Below, piece after piece: positions 23,142-34,584 of a DNA stretch of 64,000 nucleotides. Each line of letters opens with the position of its first letter. Within the stretch, counting starts at the first letter, position 1. Both the position numbers and the translations under genes were made by a program. The stretch is from Mesaphorura yosii. Taxonomy: Eukaryota; Arthropoda; Collembola; Poduromorpha; Tullbergiidae. The notes under the pieces are model-generated. The model was not told where the DNA came from and did no database searches. It saw nothing but the letters and a program-made list of their open reading frames with translations. The stretch spans positions 62,001 to 126,000 of the forward strand of contig WIXG01000182.1 in NCBI GenBank assembly GCA_009869945.1. The letters run 5' to 3'.

Positions 23142-24620
23142 TGTTGTTTTTGTTGTAATTATTGCTATAGCATATAGCAGGTTTTACTAATCGCTGGAGG
23201 CCGCAGACCACAAATTTGACATAACTTACAATTCAGACCCACCAATCCGTCAAGTGTGAACGCTCAAGCTAGGCCCCGCAAACGCGAGTTGTTGCAATTC
23301 ACAAATACGAATTAATGAATTAACAAAAATTAGCAACCTCCCGAATCAAGACTATAAACTTAATTAATGTAACTACTATTTTAAAAATTAACCTCAAGAC
23401 AGAAGCTTGTCACTGTTACAAAATTTGTCAGAGTTTGAGATTCATCTATCTCGAATCATCTTTAGTATCCCGCGTCTCATGTTTCATGCTCAAAGTTTTC
23501 TCATTTCGCGACGCAATACAAGCTAAGCTGAGGGTTGCTCGCAACACTTTTAAACAGTTGGAATAGCGTACAAAATTTATTAATTAGGGAATCCCACATT
23601 TCTGCGCTCTGATGGTCAGCGTACTTTTGTAACGGCTTATCACTTGTCTTACTTACATCTCTCGACTTCGAAAAAATCAGGCGTAGTATCAAAAGTGCTG
23701 CCTTGCCTTGCAAATCGGAGATCATTGGCCAGTACAAAATGAAGATTGACCAATTTCATCGCATACCGGAGAAGTGGCTGAAGGAGTGGATTTTGTGGAA
23801 TTACGCATACGGACTCCGACAGAGGCTCCGATCTCAACACTGGCGACCATGGGACCTTGTGGAACTATGATGATGGCGAACACAATCATGAACAAAATGA
23901 CAGCCCAGATCTGCATTTCCCGCACATTGCTCAGGAAGAATTCAAAGAATGGCTGCGTTCAAAGTCCTCTGACAATGGATATCACGGGCATTAATCGAAT
24001 CACGCGTCCATGACCAGTCTTCAATTCGCGAGTAGCTGAATGGTTTCTGCATCCTATCAACATCCTTTGCGATTCGAATTAACAATTCTAGATTTTGCTA
24101 TTTTTTAAAAGTGCAGTAAATCAAAACAAAAATGCAGTATGACTAAGATGCTTAAACGACAATTAAAGTTGATTTCGACGACATACGTCAACCGCCAAGC
24201 CCGTGCCTTTGTGAGCGACGGAAGGAACACGATGTCAAGCGCTTTATGACACGGGCATGGCCACGGCCGCTCTGAGAGTTGAGAGTGGCTGTGGGTCTGC
24301 ACAGCTGTGTAATTATAATTGTTATGATCTGCTACTCTTGTTCTTGTACTTGATCTTACAAAATCCAATCAATCCACTTGATTTCCCCATTGTTATTGCC
24401 ATTGATGCGGCGGTACTCTTTGACGACGCACAAGGTCGACGGTTTTTTGTCGTTTGAAGGAAAAGCGAAAACAATGAAATTGATATGATCTTCACGCATA
24501 CGTTAGTACAGGTTTCATTCCTACCCAATTTCGGTGTAGCTCTGCAATTATAGTGATTAGAACGAAACTCCATAATTGAACAAGTTGGAAGGATTTTGGA
24601 AATTCGAGATTTGACACAAA
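23142..24620. other. Intergenic stretch with one weak candidate
   Basis: Between TADA1 and the mucin gene. Apart from the small secreted candidate at 23722-23916, no gene was seen. The left end includes the TADA1 promoter, the right end the mucin promoter. Confidence 0.45.
23722..23916 (-). CDS. Possible small secreted peptide
   Basis: A 64-codon frame starts with a strong signal-like stretch (MQIWAVILFMIVFAIIIVP) and continues with a polar Ser/Thr-rich part ending with two cysteines (CDEIGQSSFC). No homologue is recognised and splice support is absent, so it may be chance. It has no obvious poly(A) signal nearby. Confidence 0.25.
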   Translation of the reverse strand: MQIWAVILFMIVFAIIIVPQGPMVASVEIGASVGVRMRNSTKSTPSATSPVCDEIGQSSFCTGQ

Positions 24621-27600
24621 ATGGGGCACAAATGGGTCTTGTTCGGCCTACTTACTCTTCTGGCCCTGGCAATTGTCTGTCGGGGTCAGGCGCCGGTGCT
24701 GAACAAGGGTTGGTATTTCCTGGGAGCCCCAGCTCCAGCGTTCGAGCATTCCCAAGGTAGTTCCATAAGCTGAAATCCAAAGCTTCGTTCTGTCTCGCCT
24801 TCCTACTCAACGACTGACTTAACTTTTTATTCTCGCAGATTCGTTTGACTTCCCATTCTTTCAATGCCCTGAGGCCGGCTCATTTCCGGTTAAGGAAGAA
24901 TGCTCGCACTACTATCGCTGCATGTTTGGCGGCATGAACGCGATCGAAACTTCTCACTGTCCCATAGGACAATTCTTCAGCCCTGTGGACAAGATATGCG
25001 GCAGCGATAGCAGCGTTTGTGGAGGTGAGACTTAAATAGCATTCAGGCCACTGTGAATTGTGAAAGGAAGTTGTACGAATCATGTTCCGTCTTCAGTGTG
25101 CAATGAAGACGGCTATATCCCGGACCCTGCCTCCAAGCACGCCTACATTTCCTGCAAGAACGGAGTGGGCACTCGTGGCCAGTGCTACCCCAAAGGAATT
25201 GAGTTTGACACGGCACAGAAGCAATGTTCCAATGGATTGCATATGCATGAAATCAGCAGGGGGCCCAGTCCGGCTCGTTTTACCAGCAAAAGTAAGTCGT
25301 CTCATTTTTCGTTGCATTTTATAATCATTCATACTTCATATCAATCAAATTTCCCATCATCCTCCAGATGCATTCGGATTCAGTAAGTCGCTATTTGGCA
25401 ATCGTTTTCGTCGCAGCAACGGAATGTCTCATTTCTTCAAAAACAAGGCGTTTTTACTTACGTCACCGAATGCAGCGTTTGCGTCCTCGTCAGGCGGCAA
25501 CGGCAACCAGATCGACAATGCGTTCTTTCAAGCAGCACCTGCGTCTAGGCTCTCGTTTGGCACCAACTCAATGGAAATGACGCTGGCCGCGACCTTTAAG
25601 CCCATTTCCCCACAGGAAGATAGAACACTGACTCGAAGTGCTTTCGTTGATGAGGAGCAAGCTTTCACTGAAGCTCCTAAGGAGGAGGTGCCCACGGACA
25701 CGACTCAGAAACCAGTTCCTGTGCAGAAGGACAGAACAATGACGCGAAGCGCTGGATTATGGAGCAGGAGCGCAATCCCTGATGAGAGTGAGCAGGCGCC
25801 TGTGCTTGGAAGCCTTGGAGATACAGTTGGAAGTGTGATGAGCATGAATACAACTGGCTTGACTGGCGCTACACCAGTGGCAGCAGAAACAACTGTTCAG
25901 AATTTGACTCAAACTGTCTCTCAAAGAGAATCGGTCATGAAGAATAACGACAGCGGCTCGAATTCACCCGAGACCAGCGCCACAAGCGGTTCCGGTGCTA
26001 GTTCGCAGGCAGACAATGTAAGCAAGGTTGTGACAGAAGCTGCTCAGGCCGTCACAGAAGTTGTTTCTCTCTTGCATATTACCACGGAAGTTATAAGAAA
26101 ATCACCAGGTGACACCGAAACTCCGAGCTCTGTGTCCAGCCCTGGTGAAGCTCCAACGGATGCATCAGCTGACAGAATAAAAGGACCAACAATAGAGAAA
26201 CCGAAAACAATGCCTGAGACCGAGGCCCCAAACGAAACTCCCTCAAATGTGGCTAAAGAAGAAGTCACTACCACTGCTGCGCTTTCGGATTCAGATGCTG
26301 CCGCCCTTGCCCTCGCTCTTGCTTCAGTCGCTGCTCAAGCAGAGGCAGGAGAAAATGCGTCTTCCACAGCACCAACACTAAATGCGGCAACTGAAAGTAC
26401 AGCGATGGGAACTTCAAGTCACACTGAACAGCCAACGCCTGCAGTTTCGGACGAAGACGCCGCCGCCACTGCTCTAGCCCTTGCTGCTGCCGCTGCCCAG
26501 GTAGAGCCAGCAGCAGCGAATCAACCCTCCACTGCACCAAACGAGACGGCTTCAGACGCCAACGTTGTGACGACTATGACAAGTGAACCCGTAACTGAAA
26601 CTGTTCCCAGTGCAACGCCCCCACAAACTTCATTTGAACCTGCCGCAGTCACAAGTGAGAGCTTTGCAAATACGGAGTCACATATCACAGAAGCGTCGCC
26701 GACGGAAATTACTTCAACTGGACTTTCAACTCCAACCGAGCAGCCTGTGCATGCTACTTCGGATGAAGACGCTACACCCGCCGCAGAAGCAGCAGCGAAC
26801 GAGTCTCCAACCACCCCAACAACAACTCTAACAGGTTCTGAAGGCAACGTAACAACAATGGCAAGTGAACTCGTAAATGTGACTGCAGCTTCTACGAATA
26901 TAGCAGAGGGTTCATCTGAGCCCAACCCCGTGACACCTGAGTCAGAAACAATGGCTGCCACACAGAGCTCCACTGAACCTGCTCCCGCCACAAGTGAGAG
27001 CCCTGCTGCAAGTACTGAGGCACCTGCATCTGAAATGTCGCCTACAGAGACCACTGCCACAGGGCTTCCAACTCCCACCGAACATATGCCACTATCGGAT
27101 GAAGACGCTACCGCCTTCGCTTTGACTCTCGCTTCTGCCGCTCCCCAGGTAGAGGCAGAAGCGAATCAGACTTCCACTGCGTCAACCAGGACCACTCCTG
27201 AAGGCAACATAGCGGTGACTATGACGAGTGAACCCGTAACAGAAACTTCTGTCGCTGTAACGGAGACACAGCGTTCATCTGAATCTGAGAATATGGCTTT
27301 CACCAGCGGGAGCTCTGCAAATGCGGAAGCGTCTGCCTCAGAAACTTCGTCAACACAAACCACTGCAACTGCAGCAGGAATTCCAACTCACACTGAACAA
27401 CCCGTGCATGCAATTTCAGATGAAGGTTCAGAATCAGAGGCTGCCGCGCTTGCGCTTCGTGTTGCCTACGCCGCTGCCCAAGCAGAAGCAGAAGCCAATT
27501 CCTCTTCAACTCCACCAGCGAGAACTGCGTCGGGTTCTGAAGGTGACGTAACAACGATGACCAGCGAACTCGTCACTGAAACTTCTAAGAATATGCCACA

Positions 27601-29515
27601 GACTTCATCCAAGCCTGCTCCCGTCACATCTGAAACTACGGCCGCCACAAGTGAGGGTCCATCAAATGCGGAAGTACCTGCCACAGAAACGCCGCCTATG
27701 GAAACTACTGTAACGGCAATTCCAGCTCCTCCAACTGAGCAGTCTACGCATGAAGCCTCAGATAGAGACGTCGCCGCCCTTGCTCTGGCTTCTGCCGCTG
27801 CCCACGCGGAGGCAACAACAGCGAACGAGTCCTCCACTGCACCAACCGAGACGGCTTCAGAAGTCAACGTTATGACGACCATGACAAGTGAACCCGTAAC
27901 TGAAACTGATCCCAGCGCAACGCACCCACAAACTTCATCAGAATCTGAGAGCTCCATAAATACGGAGTCACCCGTCACAGAAATGTCGCCGAGGGAAACT
28001 ACTGCGACAGGACTTCCAAATCCAACCGAGCAGCCTACGTCTGCAATTTCAGATGAAGATGCTGCCGCCGTTGCTCTGGCTCTTGCCTTCGCTGCTGTCC
28101 AGGCAGAAGCAGTCGCAAGGGCAAATGAATCTTCCACATCACCAACTGATACGGTTTCTGAAACTAGCATAACAGCGATAATAGCTGATACTCCAACTCC
28201 CAATCAGCAGGCTGAAACTGAAACTACTCCGACTCCAAACGAATTCTCTTGGTTGCCAGTTTCTACTGTGCCTGAAACTGGAGAATCTGCAATTATGAAT
28301 GAAGGCACGACCAAAGATACTGATGGCGAACAACTAACACAGGCAAGTGAATCAAGTGGGATAACGCTTCAACCTGAACCAGTTTCTGGTTCAGAATTAC
28401 CAAAATCAGAATCTTCATATGGTGTCTCAGAGACGACTTTGCCCACGGATAGTTCCACACCAGTTTCTGAAGCAATGATTGAGCATCAAACCGAGGCGGG
28501 CGTTTCTAAAGCCACACTGATATCGGGCGTCACGCAAGGAATCGAAGGGACAACGATGATGGGTGAACCCGTAACTGAAGTTTCTGCAGTGTCAATGCTG
28601 GCTTCATCTGAACCTGCTGCTGCACCGGCGTCTGAACCGAGCCCTGTTAGTGACCAGACGACAGCAATGGCAACGGCAAATGAAGATCTTGAAACAATAA
28701 CGGAGGCGTCTGCTGTCACTGGCGAATCTTTCACCGAAGCCGTGCCCTCGAATGAGGGTGTTACAGAGGCGATATCCGTAACAATTGAAGTGACACCATC
28801 GGAAGATCAAGAAAAGACAACAGAAAGAGCAACTGACGCAACAGCAATAGAGCTAGCGGAACAAAAAGGCACAGAGAGAGCCGACAGCACGACAGAGCCT
28901 CAAACTGTGACACCCAGCTCAAGTCCAGCGGCTGAGACTGGAGAAGAATCTTCAACTTCAAACGAACCTCTGCAACCTACCACCGTGGCTGAGGTAACCA
29001 CTAAGCCGGCGCCTGCGCCAACTCAGCCTCTCACCGAAGTTCAGTCGATGGAAACGGAATCTCCAACCGAAGCGTTAACAAGTGCAAGTACCCCTGGTAT
29101 TGAGGCGTCAGAATCAACTGTGAATGAAAGCGTTGAATCGGCAGAGACAGAAACTTCAACTGAATCAATTGCAACCACAGAATTAGACTTAAGGTCAGGC
29201 TTCGATGGCCTCGGTGGACTGCAAATCAACTTTACAATGCACGACTCTGATAAAGGAAAGAAGGGAGAAGATGAAAACGGGAATCTGATCTCGAAACGCT
29301 CGTTTAAATGGGACAAGACAGATGAGTCTCATGGCCAGACCTTTGGAGCCAGTTTCTCGATGTCGAACAATAAGGCTACGCTTTCGGAGTCGGTGAGCGA
29401 CGACTCACCGGCGGGTAGCAGCGGACTCTTTGGAATCAGCAGCACCAATGGTGGCGGTGATGAGGATGGCTCTGAAGTGTCTGAAGGAAGTGCGTCTTCG
29501 GCTTTTGAATTTTGA
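24621..29515 (+). CDS. Giant chitin-binding mucin (peritrophin type)
   Basis: Four exons (24621-24756, 24839-25024, 25097-25291, 25368-29515) give 1554 residues. After a signal peptide (VLFGLLTLLALAIVCRG), exons 2 and 3 each encode a peritrophin-A/ChtBD2-like cysteine module (CPEAGSFPVKEECSHYYRC and CNEDGYIPDPASKHAYISC). The huge last exon is rich in Thr, Ser, Ala, Glu and Pro and holds about seven imperfect repeats headed by SDxDAAALALALA followed by a Thr-rich segment with many NxS/T sites (about 26280-28160). The C-terminus is different: a folded-looking block starting DLRSGFDGLGGLQINFTMHD. Such proteins coat or build the peritrophic matrix or cuticle-lined ducts by binding chitin and holding water through O-glycans. 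Only the N-terminus binds chitin, so it should be anchored at one end. Confidence 0.85.
26280..28160 (+). repeat. Coding tandem repeats in mucin
   Basis: About seven degenerate units of roughly 260-340 bases. Each opens with an alanine/leucine helix-like block (for example SDEDAAAVALALAFAAVQ, SDEDATAFALTLASAAPQ, SDRDVAALALASAAAH) and continues with Thr/Ser/Pro-rich sequence ending near TEQP. Units differ in length and sequence, so the array is not very recent. Confidence 0.7.
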
Positions 29516-30103
29516 GGCGCTGATGGTGGACTGTTTGGTTAAGCACTGTGCTGTTTATGGGACTTGCATTTAGATGTATATAGGACATACTCTGTTACTA
29601 CAAACTGTATTTTCACGATGACGGTTTTTGATTAAAATAAGTTGGTTAAACATAACCTTTCACTGTATATTTACCTTTTTATTGTCGTAAGACAATGGTG
29701 AACATGTGATGACGAGGTTGGATCCGCGAATGCGTCTTGAATAAAACGGCTTGTCGTCCACATTCGCATGTGAACTCGACCCTTGTCATTTCGCTCCGGC
29801 TCCAGCCTCTTGATGAAATGTATTGTGGAAACCAAAATACTTCAGTTTTTGTAGCTGCTTTCGCCTACATGCGCGATCAATATTCACTGGAAGAGTGGAA
29901 AGCTTACAGCTACAACTTTCTCAATTCATTTCGCATTTCATGGTCACGGTCAGACAAGACAGTCAAGGTTGAGCCTTGCATGAGGCGAGCTTTCTCTTCA
30001 TTTCTATTGCGTTGCTGATCAAATTCGCTGATTAAATACATCTTTCTGTCAACTTTAGCCTTTAATCGGTGCAGGAAGCAGGAGCAGAGTCCGCGGGGTG
30101 AAC
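29516..30103. other. Intergenic stretch
   Basis: 3' UTR of the mucin, then the promoter and 5' UTR of the first four-pass paralogue. A TTTAG..GCAG stretch before 30075 looks like a 5' UTR intron end. No separate gene supported. Confidence 0.5.
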
Positions 30104-30886
30104 ATGGTGACTGCGATCAGTCACGACGGTTACAGGAAGACTTGCTGCTGTGATCGCCTCTCCGTTCGGACTGGGACAATCGTGATTTCCGTGATCTGGC
30201 TGGTAAGTTGATTTATTATGCACGTCTAATGCTGGTTTCAAAACTAAACGCCTTGAGCTTGATGGATAAACGCAGGTGGTGAGTGTCCTGAACGCAAGTG
30301 TATACGCTGGCTACCTCGTACTCTTAACCGATGAAGACGTGAACCAGAATCCTTCCGAGGGCTTAGCTGAAAGGGGTGGGCGCTATTCGTATCAAGAGCC
30401 AGATCCGGAGGTAACCAAAATGGTTAACGACTTCTACAAAAACTACAAAAACTACAGTAAGTGAGATTTCGCCTCATCTGCGAATCTGAAATGAAAAAAA
30501 GCTATATGGTAGGTGTACTTTGCAACTCAGGACCATCGCTGCTAATGTTCGTGATCTTCATGTTGGCCTGTGCGCTGACGAATGCAATTCTAAGCGCGCT
30601 CCTACTACACGGCGCTATTAAGAATGGTCCTCACCAGCGTATGGTCCCGTGGCTCTGTTTCAATTCGCTGGCTGCCATCGTCTCAGGAATCTGCTGCATA
30701 CTGATTACAATGTACCTGGCATCCCGGTATGGAGGCACTGAAGGAAGCACGGCGGTGCTCCTGCTGTTGATCGTCTACTCGGCGTACGTGTACCTGTTCC
30801 GCGTGGTCTACCTTTACATTCAGGAAGTGAAACACCGAGAAGCAGTTTCGACCATCTTTGACGGAGTTGGACTCATCTACAAATAA
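30104..30886 (+). CDS. Four-pass membrane protein, tandem copy 1 (DUF4728-like)
   Basis: Three exons (30104-30202, 30276-30456, 30531-30886) give 211 residues. The N-terminus has a triple cysteine (KTCCCDRLSVRTGT) followed by a membrane segment, a polar outside loop, and three more spans. The last spans carry the family pattern P-W-L-x-F-N and a tyrosine-rich final helix. The layout fits the arthropod four-pass family DUF4728, related to lysosomal LAPTM-type proteins; function is unknown. The CCC near the inner face is a likely palmitoylation site. Unlike copies 2 and 3 it lacks the intron before the NGP/RGP..PWL segment, and its loop is longer (EGLAERGGRYSYQEPD). Confidence 0.7.
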
Positions 30887-31478
30887 GACAAGAAGAGATC
30901 TCCCGCATTGGTGCTACTCACTACTGGTCTGTTTTTCTTCGCACTTCGACTCATAACTCAATTTTTAATTGACTATTTGTTTACGTTGAAGCGTGAAATT
31001 CTGCCCCTACACACGATAATGGTGTCATAAATCCGTTCTAGGCAAATATTTATGTGATGTGGTTGTCTTAATCCTGGTACTTATGTTGAACTCGAGTGGA
31101 AAAAAGCACCGCGGCCGGCGACCTTGAGAGTTGAGGCATGCAGGGATGCAGCAAACAGCAACATAATCTGGAAAAATCAATACTTCTCGCAGACGATTCG
31201 CGACCGCACTTCACGAGTTGAATTCTTAGAAGTGGAATTTGTAAATAAATTTTAATGGTAGATTTTAGTTTTAGTCTAGTTTTAGTTTCTGAATCTTATG
31301 CAATCCTGTGCTTTCATAGAACCTCGTCCGTACGTTGGGTACAGTACAAAGCAAAAATTCTCGCCTAATAAACCTGTGCAATCTGAATTTCTCCGGCCAT
31401 TGTTTACTAAAGTTGCTTAGTATCTCATGCAGAAAAAGTCGCCTTCCGTTAATTAGTTAGTTAAAGTTCACTGCAGCG
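30887..31478. other. Spacer within the paralogue array
   Basis: 3' flank of copy 1 and promoter of copy 2. No gene seen. Confidence 0.5.
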
Positions 31479-32316
31479 ATGACTGAAGGAAAAACCTGCT
31501 GCTGTAGCTGCTGTCCGGTTCGGACGGGAACTATCATAATTGGCATTATTTGGCTGGTAAGTTTGTAAACTCAGCATACCACGCGCCTTGTTGACGGATT
31601 CACATGACTCAATTAATTCTCTACGTCAGGTCCTGGGCATGTACAACATTTACTTTTACAGCTCCCAAATGAGATTGCTAACTGACGATGGGAACTATAG
31701 ACCGTCCAACATGGTGGAGAATATCCCCCATGAACAAGTTAGAGCCGCGCTGGAGGAATTGTACACCAATCACAGTCAGTACCAGTCCCATTAATTTATG
31801 TTTAACCCGGGTAATTCGCAAGAATTAAATTGTTAATGGTTACAGAAACATTGATGACCGTGTACAATTGTCTGATGCTAATTGGCGAGCTGATTAAAAC
31901 TCCGTTGAGTGCGTGGATGCTTCATGTGGCTATTCAGGTATAGTTTAGTCACGTTCAAACCGAAAGAGAAAATCCTAATCATTTCATTTGATTTCCAGAA
32001 TGGCCCCGCAAAAAGGCTGCTCCCGTGGCTTGTCTTCAATTGCTTCTGGACCGCTGTGGCAATAATCTGCAGTATCTTGTTTGCCTTCTACCTGACAATC
32101 AAACTTGGTGGCGCGCATGGATTTATGTTGGTACTCGTCTTCTTGGTCATCTACGTCTTCGCCTTCTACCTGATTCGCGTGGTATACTATTTTATGCAAG
32201 AGCAGCAAAAGCGCGAAACCAACGACGCGGAGAGGCAGACGGGATTCCAGGCAGTTGCGCTTGGCTTCGTCAGCAATGCGCCACCAAACACTCAAGACAA
32301 AACATACTACATGTGA
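31479..32316 (+). CDS. Four-pass membrane protein, tandem copy 2 (DUF4728-like)
   Basis: Four exons (31479-31556, 31630-31774, 31846-31937, 31999-32316) give 210 residues. It shares the Cys-rich start (KTCCCSCCPVRTGT), a GxIWL first span, the loop ending LYTNH, the span LIGELIKTPLSAWMLHVAI and the block NGPAKRLLPWLVFN. The C-terminus is FVSNAPPNTQDKTYYM. Intron phases (0, 1, 0) match copy 3 exactly, and copies 2 and 3 are closer to each other than to copy 1. Tandem duplication is clear from gene order and exon structure. Function unknown; endomembrane or plasma membrane location likely. Confidence 0.75.
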
Positions 32317-32933
32317 TTTGAGGCGAAGGATATTACACTGATAGTTGTCTCTAGAACAAAAATCTCTGCACAATTGACGTCCTTTACTGATAAAATACTC
32401 TCGTACCTCTACTACAATGTTCTGATCATCTCTGGACCTCTGACAATATTTGGAACCATATGTTAATAAAATTACTGATTTACATTCATTTAACTTATTT
32501 AATGATCTGTGTGAATGCCAGTTACTCCTACTATCATTTTCTTCCCTAGCATGCATGCGACGCGAAAAACATTCAACAAAGGATTGCAAAGTTTGCAAAA
32601 TCAATAATTGTTGTCCCGAGTTCATCATCAGACTCGCATTCTCCTTCTACGTAGTTCGTTTCGTAAGAGTACATGACCTACTATTCTTCGTCGCGGTTGT
32701 ACGAGAGAGTCCGGTTCCAGTAATCCTGTTTCGTGTTCATTGTATTTGGATATTGGATTTGGAAACAAATAGAAAATAAGTAAACACCGCCGCCTCGGAC
32801 CCTCTGGAGTCATTTAAACCATGGAAGACTGTCCACAATCGCCATTCGCCAGGAAGTACCTGAGAAAAATAGAACACTACTAGTCAACTCAAAAGGACCG
32901 ACATAACCACTGGACCCCTGGTTTTGGACACTG
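32317..32933. other. Spacer within the paralogue array
   Basis: 3' flank of copy 2 and promoter of copy 3. Open frames here are short or antisense to coding sequence. No gene seen. Confidence 0.5.
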
Positions 32934-33810
32934 ATGGCCGGAAAACGCACTTGCTGCTGCGAGTCGTGCTCCGTTCGGACTGGGACAATTACTATCGCCA
33001 TAATTTGGGCGGTAAGTGCAATGCTGAAATCTGGGACTCGACCCAGAAGCCAAGGCGTGTATTCTTCGATCTCGACCTGAATATTATAATGACTGTGTTT
33101 TAGCTACTCAGCGTTTACAATACTTTTGCGGCCTGCTCCCATCTGGTGGTTTTAACCGACAATGAGGGCAAGTATAATCTGTCCGAACTGGTCGAGATAT
33201 ATAGAAACAACGAGTTCCAGGCGGGCATTCTCAATCTGTACACCAACTACAGTACGTTCATGACACCCAGTCGCCCGGTAATGTGTTTTACCGTTCCTCA
33301 ATTCGGTAATGGCTTTTTGGTTTCAGGAACATTGATGATCATTGGCACTTGTCTGATATTGCTGGGCGAGTTGATCAACGCCCCTTTGAGCATCTACCTG
33401 CTCTTTGGAGCGATTAAGGTAAAACGAACTTCATATTGTTCATAGCTTCGACGAGAACTCGTAATCGTGAATCATGCATGGTCTTCCTTCCTTCGCAGAG
33501 AGGTCCGGCCAAACGGGTTGTCCCATGGCTTTGGTTCAACTGCTTTTATGTTGGCGTGTCACTGCTGTCCATGATCTTTTTCATCTTCTACATGGGGTCC
33601 AGGTCTGGTGGCGCGATGGTGGTGTCCCTGATCATCGCGTTGGTGATTGTGTACGGCTTCTACTGCTACTTGCTTCGCGTGGTGTACTACTACATGGAAG
33701 AACTCGAGCAGCGCGAAAGAGGCGAAACAGACGAGTTTAATGGGGTTGTCGTTGGATTCGTCAGCATTGCACCTCAATATAATATGCAACAGAAACCGTT
33801 TCACATGTGA
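32934..33810 (+). CDS. Four-pass membrane protein, tandem copy 3 (DUF4728-like)
   Basis: Four exons (32934-33011, 33104-33251, 33327-33418, 33499-33810) give 209 residues. The start is RTCCCESCSVRTGT; then LLSVYNTFAACSHLVVLTD, the loop ending LYTNYS, the span LLGELINAPLSIYLLFGAI, the block RGPAKRVVPWLWFN and the end FVSIAPQYNMQQKPFHM. Copies 2 and 3 share this C-terminal pattern (FVS.AP......F/Y.M), which hints at a sorting signal: tyrosine-containing ends are common on lysosomal proteins, but this is inference. Intron positions match copy 2. Confidence 0.75.
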
Positions 33811-34584
33811 ATTGAGATTCTGGAATTGCAAGAGCAGCAGGGACTGCGACTTCTTTACTCATCTGAGGATCTGACCAAGAACCTCCACAGCTTATTCTGA
33901 ATCTTTCTGAATACTCACTATTGTACTTAACTCAAAATGATACGCATTCAACTATGCTAATCTGCTAATCAATCAATTATTTGCGTTGATAACAAAAGTG
34001 AATATTGTCAATAACATAACATTGCTTGAGGTGAATACGTGCGAAGTGGAGACTCCATTTTGTCAATGAGTCTATGGAAGTCGAGTACCTTCCAATGTTT
34101 CTTTCTGAGTGAAATTCGATGAACGGCCACCACAGTGAGCTCGGGAAAACAGCAACAGAAAACAATTCATGCTGTGGAAAATCAATAATTTCCTTCTAAC
34201 TCTGAGATGAAAGTCTCGAAACTGTGCTTTGTATGATGCTGATCCATGCTATCTAATATATTCCCTAGTGTTTATTGCGAATACAATCGCTCATCAAGAC
34301 TCTCACCAATACTTGACAACAAAAAGCACCTAAACGCTACTCGTTCAGTGCAAGAAGGAACTAGATTCAACATTGGGTTTAGAGAAATTTGATAGCTAGC
34401 TCAGCGATGATTGCAAATACCAGGCACACACTTGTTAAATGTCAATTGTTATCAGTTATCAGCGAGAGACAGCCTCAAGCTTTTGACATCACCATTGAAG
34501 CAAAGAGGCTTCAGTTGGTCGCCTAACGTTCATAATTGCTGCTTCGTGTCGCCTCTTCGCTTGCTGTTACTTGACGCGCAAGTA
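33811..34584. other. Intergenic stretch
   Basis: 3' flank of copy 3 and promoter of alkaline phosphatase. No gene seen. Confidence 0.5.

Noticed and set aside
25424-29515. Long antisense frames inside the mucin exon (for example 27466-28203 and 26521-27078 on the minus strand)
   Set aside because: They are by-products of the Ala/Thr/Glu-rich repeats: the complement of GCN/ACN/GAA-type codons lacks stops. No splice signals or motifs.
31984-32628. 214-codon minus-strand frame over copy 2 of the four-pass array
   Set aside because: Antisense to the conserved last exon; half of it extends into 3' flank with no motif.
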